A DNA stretch of 64,000 nucleotides from Schistocerca nitens (taxonomy: Eukaryota; Arthropoda; Insecta; Orthoptera; Acrididae): contig NC_064622.1 in NCBI RefSeq assembly GCF_023898315.1, positions 353,815,234-353,879,233 on the forward strand. The letters are read 5' to 3'. The notes beneath the pieces were generated by a model. The model saw only the letters and a program-made list of their open reading frames with translations, did not search any database and was not told the DNA's origin. The position numbers were made by a program, and so were the translations under genes. Positions 34,268-45,198 of the stretch are shown piece after piece; the first letter of the stretch is position 1, and every line of letters starts with the position of its first letter.

Positions 34268-34440
34268 ATTCACCTCGTGGTCTAGTGGCGGGCGTTGCAG
34301 CCTTTCGACCCTTGTCTAGGTGACAAGTTCGCTTCCTGGCCGCGTCGGAGATTTTCTCTGTTCGGGGATTGGGTGTGTGTGTAGTCCTCATAATTTCATA
34401 TCATCACCAACAACGCGCAAGTCACCATAGCGGCGTAACA
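34268..34440 (+). mobile_element. tRNA-derived SINE (type F)
   Basis: The head 'tcgtggtctagtggcgggcg' resembles a tRNA D-arm region and is followed by 'ggtgacaagttcgcttcctg' (decayed B box) and a T-rich body. A different SINE family from A-C. Confidence 0.55.
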
Positions 34441-34442
34441 TG

Positions 34443-35461
34443 CACGGTCCATTAACATGTATGTCACCACTGCCTACGTTCGACATCAACGTGTAAACCA
34501 CTCACAGACTGCAGGTGACAGTATCAGCAGCGGAATACAACGCAGTCGTTGTAAGGCGGAAACGGAGCGACTTATCTGACGTGCAAAAGGGAATGATCAC
34601 TGGATTTTGGGACAAGAGAAGAAAAATTACGGCTAAGCTGGTCGAGTGTCGCCGTGGTTAACAAAATGGCGCCAAGACAACCGTGGTGCACCACGGCCGT
34701 AGATGACGGGCGTGAACGACGGCTGCAGAGATGTGTACGCGTGAATAGTGTGCCAGTGTCGAACAGTTGACCACCCAAATGAAACAAGGGGCTACCAGCA
34801 ACGTCTCCTCAACGACCGTTCAGTGAACGTTGCTGCGTATAGGCCTAACAGGCGCCTGGCCTGAATGGTGAAACATGGCGTTTTAAGAAGAATGACGTTT
34901 CAGCCCCATCGGATAGATGGCCGTTGGCGTTTACGATGAGCAAGGTTTGGAAGCTAGCATCCTGTAACAATAGATGGAGCGTTATGGTCTGGGGAATGCG
35001 TTCGTGACATTCCCTGGGTGATCGTTCATTCTGGAAGGCACAATGGACCAAGACAAGTATCCATCCATCATTGGGGACCATGTCCATCCTTATATGCAGT
35101 TGGTTTTTTCTCGGCACGATGGCGTTCACCAGCAGGACAATGCAATGTGTTACACAGTTGCGCAGTTTAACTGCATGGTTCGAAGAGCACCTGGATGAGT
35201 TTAGAGTAATCCTCCGGCCACCAAAGTCTTCGCATTTCAACAGAATCGAGAAACTGTAGGACCCCCTCGATCGTGCTGTTCACACCATGGATCCTCAGCC
35301 GAGAAAACTAGCGCAGATTGCCGCGGCACTGCAGTTGGAATGGCTCCACATCCTGTTGGTATCTTCCGAGAACCTTATTGGCTATCTTCCTGCACGTTCC
35401 GCTGTAAATGGTGGTTATTCTGGCTTTTGACAAGTGGTCAGATTTATGTGACTGGACCGTG
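34443..35461 (+). mobile_element. Tc1-like element (family S), badly decayed
   Basis: The right end finishes 'gactggaccgtg' with TA at 35462-35463. The left end 'cacggtccattaac' is its diverged partner. Frames give 'LSDVQKGMITGFWDKRRK', 'DRSFWKAQWTKTSIHP', 'GTMSILICSWFFLG' and 'AQIAAALQLEWLHI'. The motif 'SHFNRIEKL' stands where 'SPDLNPIEHL' is expected, losing the catalytic context. Confidence 0.68.
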
Positions 35462-35469
35462 TAGAAAGA

Positions 35470-36148
35470 CTGCGCCAAACTACCCCTGAAGGGATCTCCT
35501 GGCAAATGCAACACGATCGTTTCATCATACCTGACATTCTTTCCGTGACAAACAAGTCCCAAATCATGATAGGTTTTCACTTCTTCATTGTCTCTACCAT
35601 GAATGGTGACAATGAGCAACCTGGCCTCTTACTTGTCCTGATTCTTGCCCCTTGTACCATTACGCCAGAGCAGATTTTTCCACACTGTAACACACAGAGA
35701 TTGTGGATTCTCTTTTTTTCCTGCGATTTATACCACACTACCTATGAACAAAAACATTTTATTCCATTCGACTTTAGCAAAACCGAGCGCAGAAATTTGC
35801 CTGTAACGGACCAGCGACCATTAGAAATTAAAACTGTCGGGTATCCACAAGTCGCATGTAACCTTTTCTTTATTTTTACACGTTTCACTCAACCAACGCG
35901 AGCATTTTCGGAATTGTGGAAGTACAATGTGTTACACCATCATACAATGAAATAAATTCTTACAACGAGATAACTTACATTACGTAGCCCACGCATGTAT
36001 AGTGCCGCCGTCATACATAAAATGTAGTAAAGTTGGTTGTGTAGAGTTAATGTAAGCTCTCTGGCCAGATATATTGTAAGATTAAACAATAGGGCGTATC
36101 ATTTCTTGTTGAGCAAGTCAAAGCCCTATCGATATGCGCTTTGGTTGA
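35470..36148. other. No gene recognised
   Basis: A plus-strand frame at 35506-35955 (149 aa) has no motif and a composition like the surrounding AT-rich DNA, so I do not call it a gene. Confidence 0.4.
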
Positions 36149-36159
36149 AACTGTATCAG

Positions 36160-36344
36160 CCGGCCGCGGTGGCCGAGCGGTTCTAGGCGCTTCAGTCCGG
36201 AACCGCGCGACTGATACGGTCGCAGGTTCGAATCCTGCCTCGGACATGGATGTGTGTGGCGTCCTTAGATTAGTTAGGTTTAAGTAGTTCTACGTTCTAG
36301 GGGACTGATGCCCCATAGTGCTCAGAGCCATTTGAACCATTTAG
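36160..36344 (+). mobile_element. SINE type A
   Basis: TSD 'aactgtatcag' (36149-36159) and 'aactatatcag' (36345-36355), one mismatch. A short deletion removes part of the 3' body. Confidence 0.9.
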
Positions 36345-36465
36345 AACTATATCAGGAAGACCAATTTAAAAGAATGTACAAAAAACAGTAGACTACGGCA
36401 AATGTCCGCCGCTCTATCGGGCGTTCACACATACAAGTCTAAAAAAATACCTGGTTATTAAATAT

Positions 36466-37338
36466 GAGGGTTGGAACTTAAATAGTGGCAACTATTTATT
36501 CACAACCGATACAAAAGAATTACATGTTTGCCCCTGTTACTGTCCTTCAGAGTAGTCAACAGCGTTGTGTAGAACCCGTTGCCTGCCATGTGGAAGGCGT
36601 AGTATACCGTTAAAGAGCCTGTGCAGGCTTTCTCGGCGAATTTCATATATGAAGTCTTCACGGGTTGTCGGCCTAGCAGCATCGTCGTCTCGTAGCAACG
36701 TTTCGATGGAATGCGTCTCCATCATCTTCAGGCGAAGATGGTGGAGACGCATATACGTTAAAGAGCCTGTTCTGCTGATGATGCGAATGGAGCGGCCTAC
36801 TGCCTGTCGAATCTCTGGAACAGTTCTGAAGCGAATGCCACGAAGTGGTTTCTTCATCTTCGGAATCAAATCAAAGTCACAAGGACTTAAGTCCGGGGAG
36901 TATGGTGGATGGTACAGTAGTTCCCAGAGCCATAGACCGAACAGAGCAGCCACAGCTTGCGCTGTATGCGCCCGCGCACTGTCGTGCAAAATGATGGGTG
37001 GGTTGCACAGAAAGTGTCGCCGCTTCCTTCGCAAAGCTGGTCGCAGGTGATGCTCCAAAAACTAACAGTAATACTGTGCATTGATGGTCTGCCGTGGAGA
37101 AATGCATTAGGATAACACCATCACAGTCGTACACGAGAAGCACTGTAAGTTGAGACCGCTCCATTCGCACCATCAACAGCACAGGCTCCACTAACGGTGT
37201 ACTACGCCTTCCACATCGCTGGCGACGGGCTCTTCACAACGCTGGTTACTACTCTGGAGGACGGTAACATGTGCAAACATGTAACTCTTTTGTATCGGTT
37301 CTGAATAAATAGTTGCCACTATTTAAGTTCCAACCCTC
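36466..37338 (-). mobile_element. Mariner with both ends derived from the 3' end
   Basis: Ends match for ~60 bp from 'gagggttggaacttaaatag', and the similarity goes on for ~165 bp, into sequence that on the left encodes the transposase C-terminus. So the right arm is an inverted copy of the 3' end. At 873 bp it is shorter than a full mariner (~1.3 kb). A 17-bp-arm hairpin with 4-base loop lies at about 36714-36751. Confidence 0.82.
36537..37058 (-). pseudogene. Mariner transposase C-terminal half
   Basis: 173 residues: 'IILHDSARAHTAQAVAALFG' (second catalytic D), then 'HPPYSPDLSPCDFDLIPKMK', the DD34D end of mariner transposases, then a C-terminal region ending 'RVLHNAVDYSEGQ'. The first catalytic aspartate and both helix-turn-helix units are missing. 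It is mariner proper (D rather than E at the third position). Confidence 0.88.
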
Positions 37339-37678
37339 GGAAATTTTAGGAAGACTTAGTAAAATTACAGACTAAAATTATAATTGCTACTTTTACAGGT
37401 ATTAACACACACATGTCATGTACATAACAGGTTATTAATGCCATTAAAACGGAACTATATTAACATAGGTCTAACCATTCCTTTCACACATGGTGGCATG
37501 TTTCCTCTTACATCTGCGACATATGGAGAGGAAAGCATTTGCAATATACCGGTACATATTTGTTTCCAATGTACACATTTGGTACATATACGCATTTCTG
37601 TATACTAATAACTGTAACAATTTTCAAACTGCATGGAACTACCGTATTTAAGCCAGACTGCAATTACAGCGACCGATC

Positions 37679-38112
37679 ATGTTGGCTCTGCTGACGTCAT
37701 AAGTGTCCCGGCGTAACGAGAAGCGGCGAGACGACGATGGAGAACGGAAGAGCAGAGAAGGCTGTGAGATGACGTCAGCCAATAGTAGGCTACAAGGACG
37801 ACATCAAGAGAGGAGCGGCATCTACACGAAGAGAATATAAGTGCCGCGACGCCTAGTGCGGCCGGATTGGAAGACTAGCCGTCATAGTAGCGCCACAGCA
37901 GTGACTTATGAACTGAACTGTTTTGTTTGCATTGAAATTGTATGTACCGAGGACATTGATTATTTGCATGTCGCCATTTGCTTGCGACACACCTTTGTGA
38001 ATGCGCAAAGTTAAGTATTGTCAACATAACTTACTGTAATAAACTCCATTTACATGATTTGCTTGAATTTTTGTCTAGCGATCCGAGAAACAGCTTCCTA
38101 GGCACCCTACAT
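37679..38112 (+). mobile_element. Possible solo LTR
   Basis: A ~430-bp segment starting TG and ending CA, with a TATA-like 'gaatataag' near 37840 and 'aataaa' near 38038, the layout of an LTR promoter and polyadenylation region. No internal coding sequence is adjacent and I could not confirm a target duplication. Family not determined. A host promoter or another repeat is equally possible. Confidence 0.35.
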
Positions 38113-38804
38113 TAGACGAATGGGCAGTATACTACAATAAGATGATAAAGAGTCGCCGCTTTTACGGGCATAAACAAATTTCTAAAATTGATAACCGGTT
38201 TAAAAATACCTTTTAAATTAACAAAAAAATTAATTGAAATTTCCGTTTTCTGCAACGTTGACTAACGTAAGTCGTATTTCTAAATGATCATTAACATCAT
38301 TCAAATCCACCTACAACTAAATGTATATGATTGCAGGACATGCAGTACGTGTTACTTGAGACTGCCCTAAAATTGTAATTAGCAAAAGCGTTCTCAATAT
38401 CTACAATTGCTATGTATATTTTCTTTTTTCCCCACATCTGCCCTCTATTATTAGCCGCAATGATACGAGTAAAAGTGTTTCTTAACTGTTCCTCCCGTAC
38501 CCAATTTCATCCTCTGGTCATCTACTTTGAGGTTTCCCTTCCATCCTTCGATAACGTACTCTGGTCACTATTTTGGAGGCAGGTGGCAGATACTGATAGT
38601 GTGGTAATGTTCAATTTTAGACTTTTTGCTCTCATCGGAAACGTAAAAATAATATTATTTTCAAAATCTAATCCAACTTCCCCAGAAAAAGTTTGATTTG
38701 CGGTAATAATTAAGATAAAATGAAATAGAGCAAAATGAAATCTAATAAGACAAAATTTGTATAAACCTACAACAACGTAAAAAATGGAAACTAAACAGCA
38801 TGTA

Positions 38805-40609
38805 CAGTCAGTTCCACACGCCGTAATTTTAAATGTAACGTCCAAGACATCACTGGTAGTGGTCTCGAACCTGCAATCAGTGCGATTTTGCACAGAGTAT
38901 AGATAAATAGTGTGGGAGTTGAATGTTTTGTTTTGTCGGTTGCAGTTTAAAATGAGTGCAAAGTATCCGGAAGCGTCACGAGGCAATGTTCCTTGTAAAT
39001 CAACCAAATGGACCAAAGCTTTCATACGGACATGCTGCTAAAATTCTAAGAAAGTCAAAGACATTAGTTGCGAAGCGGTTCAAACGATATAGAGAGGTTG
39101 GAAACGTGAATGATTTACCGGAGAGACAGCTAAGGTACTAGTCTATAAGCGATAATACCGGCGATTGGATTAACTATTACACTACTGCTCATTAAAATTG
39201 CTACAAGAAGAAATGCAGACGATAAACGGGTATTCATTGGACAAATATACTAGAACTGATATGTGATTACATTTTCACGCAATTTGGTTGCATAGATCCT
39301 GAGAAATCAGTACCCAGAACAACCACCTCTGGCCGTAATAACGGCCTTCATACGCCTGGGCATTGAGTCAAACATAACTTGGATGGCGTGTACAGGTACA
39401 GCTGCCCATGCAGCTTCAACACGATACCACAGTAGTTACTGGCGTATTGTGACGAGCCAGTTGCACGGCCACCATTGATCAGACGTTTTCAGTTGGTCAG
39501 AGATCTGGAGAATGTGCTGGCCAAGGCAGCAGTCGAACATTTTCTGTATCCAGAAAGCCCCGTACAGGACATGCAACATGCAATCGTGTATTATCCTGCT
39601 GTAAGGGAGGGTTTCGCAGGGATCGAATGAAGGGTAGAGCCACGGGTTGTAACACATCTGAAATGCAACGTCCACAGTTCAAAGTGCCGTCAATACGAAC
39701 AATAGGCACCCCATGCCATCACGCCGGGTGATAAGCCAGTATGGCGATGACGAATACACGCTTCCAATGTGCGTTCACCGCGATGTCGCCAAACACGGAT
39801 GCGACCATGACGATGCTGTAAACAGAACCTGGATTCATACGAAAAAAATGACGATTTGCCATTCGTGCACCCAGCTTCGGCCTTGAGTACACCATCGCAG
39901 GAGCTGCTGTCTGTGATGCAACGTCAAGGGTAACCGCAGCCACGGTGTCCGAGCTGATAGTCCATGCTGCTGCAAACTTCGTCGAACTGTTCGTGCAGAT
40001 GGTTGTTGTCTTGCAAACGTCCCCATCTGTTGGCTCAGGGATCGAAACGTGGCTGCACGATCCGTTACAGCCATGCGGATAAGATGCCTGTCATCTCGAC
40101 TGCTAGTGATACGAGGCCGTTGGGATCCAACACGGCGTTCCGTATTACCCTCCTGAACCCACCGATTCCATATTCTGCTGACAGTCATTGGATCTCGACC
40201 AACGCGAGCAGCAATGTCGCGATACGATAAACCGCAATCGCGCTAGGCTACAATCCGACCTTTATCAAAGTCGGAAACGTGATGGTACGCATTTCTCCTC
40301 CTTACACGAGGCATCCCAACAACGTTTCACCAGGCAACGCCGGTCAACTGCTGTTTGTGTATGAGAAATCGGTTGGAAACTTTCCTCATGTCAGCACGTT
40401 GTAGGTGTCGCCACCGGCGCCTACCTTGTGTGAATGCTCTGAAAAGCTAATCATTTGCATATCACAGCATCTTCTTCCTGTCGGTTAAATTTCGCGTCTG
40501 TAGCAAGTCATCTTCGTGGTGTAGCAATTTTAATGGCCAGTAGTGTATTTATAATAGTATCTTTTATTTCATACGGATGACGGCGTACGCTTTCTTCTGG
40601 AACTGACTG
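38805..40609 (+). mobile_element. Tc1-like derivative with a second element inside
   Basis: Ends 'cagtcagttcc' and the inverted counterpart, with TA at 38803-38804 and 40610-40611. Without the nested element about 440 bp remain. These include a frame at 38956-39141: 'HEAMFLVNQPNGPKLSYGHA' and 'AKRFKRYREVGNVNDLPERQ', a Tc1-type first helix-turn-helix. The catalytic domain is deleted. Confidence 0.72.
39180..40545 (-). mobile_element. Tc1-like element (family T), copy 1
   Basis: Ends 'cactactgctcattaaaatt' and '...taatggccagtagtg', TA at 39178-39179 and 40546-40547. Transposase on the minus strand is broken into at least three frames: N-terminal 'MTVSRIWNRWVQEGNTERRV' and 'RQQPSARTVRRSLQQHGL' (39835-40188), middle (39719-39943), C-terminal 'RGFLDTENVRLLPWPAHSPD' (39436-39709). 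Confidence 0.88.
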
Positions 40610-40611
40610 TA

Positions 40612-41570
40612 TTTACCACAAATTTATTTCAATTCCACATACTTGCTTGGTTTGGTGGTAGACTCGGAAAGATTTCAAGTACATCCAGTCCACTGCGGAC
40701 CATTCTAACCAAGGTGAGTTCAGGTACCCTCCAGATGTGATATGTCTCTGCACTACTCTAATCTTTGTTAGTGCAAATTCTAATAAAAAACTTCCACTAA
40801 CCATCTAAACGCAGACAGCCTTAACCACACGCAGTGACTGCGCACTCTAGCACCGCCTCGTGTCGTAAAACTGATGGAACGCCAGGGAACCACTCGCGAG
40901 CGATTTCTGACCCCCCCCCCCCCCCCTCTGTCCAGTAAATACTTCGCACATAACGAGACCGCAATCGACGAACAGAGTGCGCCCAGGCTGTACAGGGAAA
41001 CATAAATTCCGCGGGCGGGGCCTGCGGCGATAATTCACTTCTGGGCTTGAATAAAGCGAGGGGGCGATAAAGGAACGTCGCTCCCCACCTTTTGTGGATG
41101 ATGGAGTGCGCAGACCCTCTCCCCGCAAGAGGGCGCTGAATGATGAAGACGCGCCGAAGGAAAGAGAGCGTCGAGGAGCTGCGAGGGCTCTCCAGCGGCC
41201 AGCCTTCCAAAACCTGAGTTTTCTGGCGCGTCGCGACAGTCGATTTTACAGTGCTGGCGCCTTTCTGTTCCAACAGAATGAGCTGTCACGCTTTATTCAC
41301 AATCGTAAAATTGTAAGCAGACAGAGAGGATGGCTAGGACTTAACCTCGAGAGGCGACAACCGTGTACCACCGACGAACACATAAAAAGTAGAACAATCA
41401 CTTACCCACCTTGTCCTCATCTTATACTACCTGACCAAGAAACTGAGGTACCCAGAACTGGAAAAGGAAACGAATGAAACTTTACATGTTGAGAGATTAC
41501 CTGATGTTATTTCGCTGAGTACGAAATAAATGACAAAGAACTTGACATTATAAGCCCATTTCCATTATAA
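40612..41570. other. Unassigned, partly GC-rich; poly-C run
   Basis: A C-run of about 16 bases lies near 40911-40926. A plus-strand frame at 41094-41477 (127 aa, arginine-rich) spans GC-rich sequence that includes a pyrimidine tract with AG ('ctgttccaacag') near 41260, reminiscent of a splice acceptor. I cannot tell a host exon from chance here. Confidence 0.3.
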
Positions 41571-42630
41571 CGTTTGTAGACTCAGAGAAAGCTTTTGACA
41601 ATGTTGACTGGAATACTCTCTTTCAAATTCTGGAGGTGGCAGGGGTAAAATACAGGGAGCGAAAGGCTATTTACAATTTGTACAGAAACCAGATGGCAGT
41701 TATAAGAGTCGAGGGACATGAAAGGGAAGCAGTGGTTGGGAAAGGAGTGAGACAGGGTTGTAGCCTCTCCCCGATGCTATTCAATCTGTATATTGAGCAA
41801 GCAGTAAACGAAACAAAAGAAAAATTCGGAGTAGGTATTAAAATCCATGGAGAAGAAATAAAAACTTTAAGGTTCGCCGATGAAATTGTAATTCTGTACG
41901 AGACAGTAAAGGACTTGGAAGAGGAGTTGAACGGAATGGACAGTGTCTTGAAAGGAGGATATAAGATGAACATCAACAAAAGCAAAACGAGGATAATGGT
42001 GATGCTGAGGGAATTAGATTAGGAAATGAGGCACTTAAAGCTGTAAAGGAGTTTTGCTATTTGGGGAGCAAAATAACTGATGATGGTCGAAGTAGAGAGG
42101 ATATAAAATGTAGACTGGCAATGGCAAGGAAAGCGTTTCTGAAGAAGAGAAATTTGTAAACATCGAGTATAGACTTAAGTGTCAGGAAGTCGTTTCTGAA
42201 AGTATTTGTATGGAGTGTAGCCATGTATGGAAGTGAAACATGGACGATAAATAGTTTAGACAAGAAGAGAATAGAAGCTTTCGAAATGTGGTGCTACAGA
42301 AGAATGCTGAAGATTAGATGGGTAGATCACATAACTAATGAGGAGGTATTGAATAGAATTGGGGAGATGAGAAATTTGTGGCACAACTTGACTAGAAGAA
42401 GGGATCGGTTGGTACCACATGTTCTGAGGCATCAAGGGATCACCAATTTAGTATTGGAGGGCAGCGTGGAGGGTAAAAATCGTAGAGGGAGACCAAGAGA
42501 TGAATACACTAAGCAGATTCAGAAGGATGTAGGTTGCAGTAAGTACTGGGAGATGAAGAAGCTTGCACAGGATAGAGTAGCATGGAGAGCTGCATCAAAC
42601 CAGTCTCAGGACTGAAGACAACAACAGCAA
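41571..42630 (+). mobile_element. RTE-type LINE, 5'-truncated (copy L4)
   Basis: Starts just before box A ('SEKAFDNVDW') and ends in 'gacaacaacagcaacaa'. The frame 41636-42022 contains 'GVRQGCSLSPMLFNLYI', and the catalytic box reads 'RFADEIVIL', with FADE replacing FADD. A ~20-bp deletion near 41998 and a stop near 42159 follow. The last frame (42223-42615) gives the family C-terminus. No TSD could be read. Confidence 0.88.
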
Positions 42631-42635
42631 CAAAG

Positions 42636-43290
42636 CTAATGTACTGAGATGTATATCGCCAAAATTTACAATGACCCTAATAGCATAAGTAGCTGAACTC
42701 AAACGTTTCAGAAGATTTTCAGTGTGTTTCTTCCAGTTCAACCCCTCATCAATGCATACACCTAGAAATTCTGTATATTCTACCTTAGCTACCGATTTCT
42801 GATCGAAGTCTATATTTATTAATGGTGTCATCCTATTTACTGTTTGGAACTGTACATACTGTTTTGTCAAAGTTTAATGAGAGCCCATTTGCAGATAACC
42901 ACTTAATGACTTTCTGAAAAACATCGTTTACAATTTCATCAGTTAATTCTCGTCTGTTGGGTGTGATAGCTATACTTGTATCATCGGCAAAGAGTACCAG
43001 CTTTGCATCTTCGTGAATACAGAATGGAAAGTCATTAATATATATTAAGAATAGCAGAGGACCCAAGACCGAACCTTGCGGCACCCCATTCTTGATTGTT
43101 CCCCACTTTGAGAAATCACCAGTTTTTTTGCATATTATGTGAACTGCTTATTTCAAATTTCTGCACTCCTGCAGTTAGGTATGATTTAAACCATTTGAGC
43201 GCTGTCCCATTCATACCACAGTACTTGAGCTTATCTAGAAGTACTCCATGATTTACACAATCAAAAGTCTTTGAGAGAAGAGGGCGCAGC
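42636..43290 (-). mobile_element. LINE family 2, RT segment
   Basis: The minus strand reads 'FDCVNHGVLLDKLKYCGMNG' and 'LKWFKSYLT', then 'MPQGSVLGPLLFLIYINDFP', 'KLVLFADDTSIAI' (catalytic FADD) and 'LGVCIDEGLNWKKHTENLLK'. These are boxes B to E of a Jockey/CR1-type RT. Frame changes are present. It abuts the tail of the opposite-strand RTE copy. Confidence 0.85.
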
Positions 43291-43387
43291 CACAACAGTA
43301 GTACGTATAAAACTTTCAGCTACGATATCTTTTTTCTCCGTGACCTGATTTTTATGAAATAAACAAAATAAAATAAAATAAAACAGC

Positions 43388-43560
43388 GACACACCACAGA
43401 TATATTGCGGCCACCATGCGCAGCAGTGCGTCGATTCGTCCATCCAGCTTCCTGCAGGCTCACAAAGCTACGCCGTTCAAATGGCTGAAACTGTTCAACA
43501 GGATTGTACTCGTCGGTGGGGCATGGCTGTACCCTGCAGTGAATGTCGCTTACACTGTTC
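43388..43560 (-). pseudogene. Tc1-like N-terminal DNA-binding fragment
   Basis: 'PFERRSFVSLQEAGWTNRRT' and 'GRNISVVCRCF' on the minus strand match the first helix-turn-helix of Tc1 transposases ('FERGRIVGLREAGWSxRRIA'). No other part found. Confidence 0.55.
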
Positions 43561-43869
43561 CCCTCTAAACTCAGCACAATTGCTGCCCGCAAAGTAAAAA
43601 CACGGGCCTCGTCAGTGCCATGCGCACGCCGCCAGTGTGCGCATATTATATATACCCTGACGCCACTGACTACAATTCTTTAAGGTGCTGCATTTTTTTC
43701 CGACAGTGTAATTTTAAAACAGTCCAAACTACAGATTACTAACCACTCGTGTTGACACAAATACAAGCGTACAGAATGTCTTAGCACTAAAACTTCCCTA
43801 CCAGTCTCACAGGTTCACAACATTAATGTCTGATAGCCAGGAAGAAAAAGAACTTATACCAACATGACA

Positions 43870-44060
43870 GCCGACCGCGGTGGTCTCGCGGTTCTAGGCG
43901 CGCAGTCCGGAACCGCGCGACTGCTACGGTCGCAGGTTCGAATCCTGCCTCGGGCATGGATGTGTGTGATGTCCTTAGGTTAGTTAGGTTTAACTAGTTC
44001 TAAGTTCTAGGGGACTGATGACCTAAGATGTTAAGTCCCATAGTGCTCAGAGCCATTTGA
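43870..44060 (+). mobile_element. SINE type A
   Basis: TSD 'accaacatgaca' at 43858-43869 and 44061-44072. About 600 bp of unassigned AT-rich sequence follow. Confidence 0.95.
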
Positions 44061-44679
44061 ACCAACATGACAAAAAGTCGAATTCCTATATCACACCCTT
44101 CGGAATCAATGCAATGCCATACAAGACATCCCTGTTGGCAAAGCTTTAGTTCACGAATACTGTGTAACAGATGATGATGGCAGCTCAGTCGGTGGCAGAA
44201 TTAAACAGAATAACCTTTTAACTAAAACAATATAGTTACAGTCCTCATATTCTGATTAAATTGTTAACTATATCGAATTTCGGTATTTTTAAGATGAAGT
44301 TTCACTCTGTAATGAATTTACCTACACTGTACATAAAATTTTGCTTACTTTTCATGCTACTGGCGCGCGACGCCACCTGGAACAACAGAAAAACAGAGTT
44401 AGGGGAAAGGAGTAAATATACTATTTATATAAATGTGTGTTGTTTTCAGTTTCTTAGTTTAAATTTCTTGAGCTGCTGACTAGTTTAGAAATGTATTGTT
44501 ATTGACCTTTGTAAACTCTCTCTATTTTTTGAGTGCCTGACGCGTCTGTTGCAAGGTCCACTGTACTTGGAATTTTTTTCTACGGCTGAAAGAACACGTG
44601 TTACAACGTCTTTATGTTTCGAATGACTGCATGATTTATTTATTCGGGAATCCTTGGCAGTATACGCACAGATATCGCC

Positions 44680-44985
44680 TGTATCTACTCCTACATCTAC
44701 ACGATTAATCTGCAATAACCGCGCGGTGTAGCCGAACGGTCTGGGCCAGCTTGCCTCGGGTCTCGCGGCTCCTCCAGTCGGAGGTTCGAATCCTACCTCA
44801 GGCATGGGTGTGTATGTGTTGTCCTTAGCCTAAGTTAGTTTAAGCAGTCTTTAAGTCTAGGGACCGATGACCTCAGCAGTCTGGTGCCATAGGAATTTAC
44901 CACAAATTTAGAACAAAAAAAAAAAAGAAAGAAAAAGAAGAACAAATTCCACCACCACTCTGCAATTCACAGTTAAGTACTTGGC
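44680..44985. mobile_element. LINE tail carrying a tRNA-derived SINE
   Basis: 'atctactcctacatctacac' at about 44686 and 'ctctgcaattcacagttaag' at about 44958 look like the two sides of a LINE 3' tail. Between them, 44717-44912 is a plus-strand SINE with B box 'ggttcgaatcc' and 'gggaccgatgacctcagcag', ending in an A-rich run. Confidence 0.6.
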
Positions 44986-45143
44986 CAAGGATTAATACAA
45001 ACACGCTCAGGCTATTTTTCGACCGTTCCACTCTCGAATAGCACATCTGAAAAATGAGCACCTAAATCCTTCCGTGCGAATGATGATTTCTCTTATTTTA
45101 TTACTATGATCATTTTGCCTGTGTAGACGGGAATAGGAAAAAA

Positions 45144-45144
<1 letters not shown>

Positions 45145-45194
<50 letters not shown>
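45145..45194. repeat. (CA)n microsatellite at a transposon end
   Basis: About 25 CA units directly against the left end of Tc1-like family Q copy 2, whose terminus in copy 1 begins 'cacac'. Confidence 0.9.

Positions 45195-45198
<4 letters not shown>

Noticed and set aside
35506-35955. 149-aa plus-strand frame
   Set aside because: No motif, AT-rich composition like its surroundings, no splice or start context.
38522-39025. 167-aa minus-strand frame
   Set aside because: It overlaps the plus-strand Tc1-type helix-turn-helix and the TIR of that element; the translation resembles no family.
40821-41273. 150-aa minus-strand and 127-aa plus-strand frames in GC-rich DNA
   Set aside because: Long frames on both strands and in overlapping phases are expected from low stop frequency in GC-rich sequence; the minus-strand frame runs through the poly-C tract.
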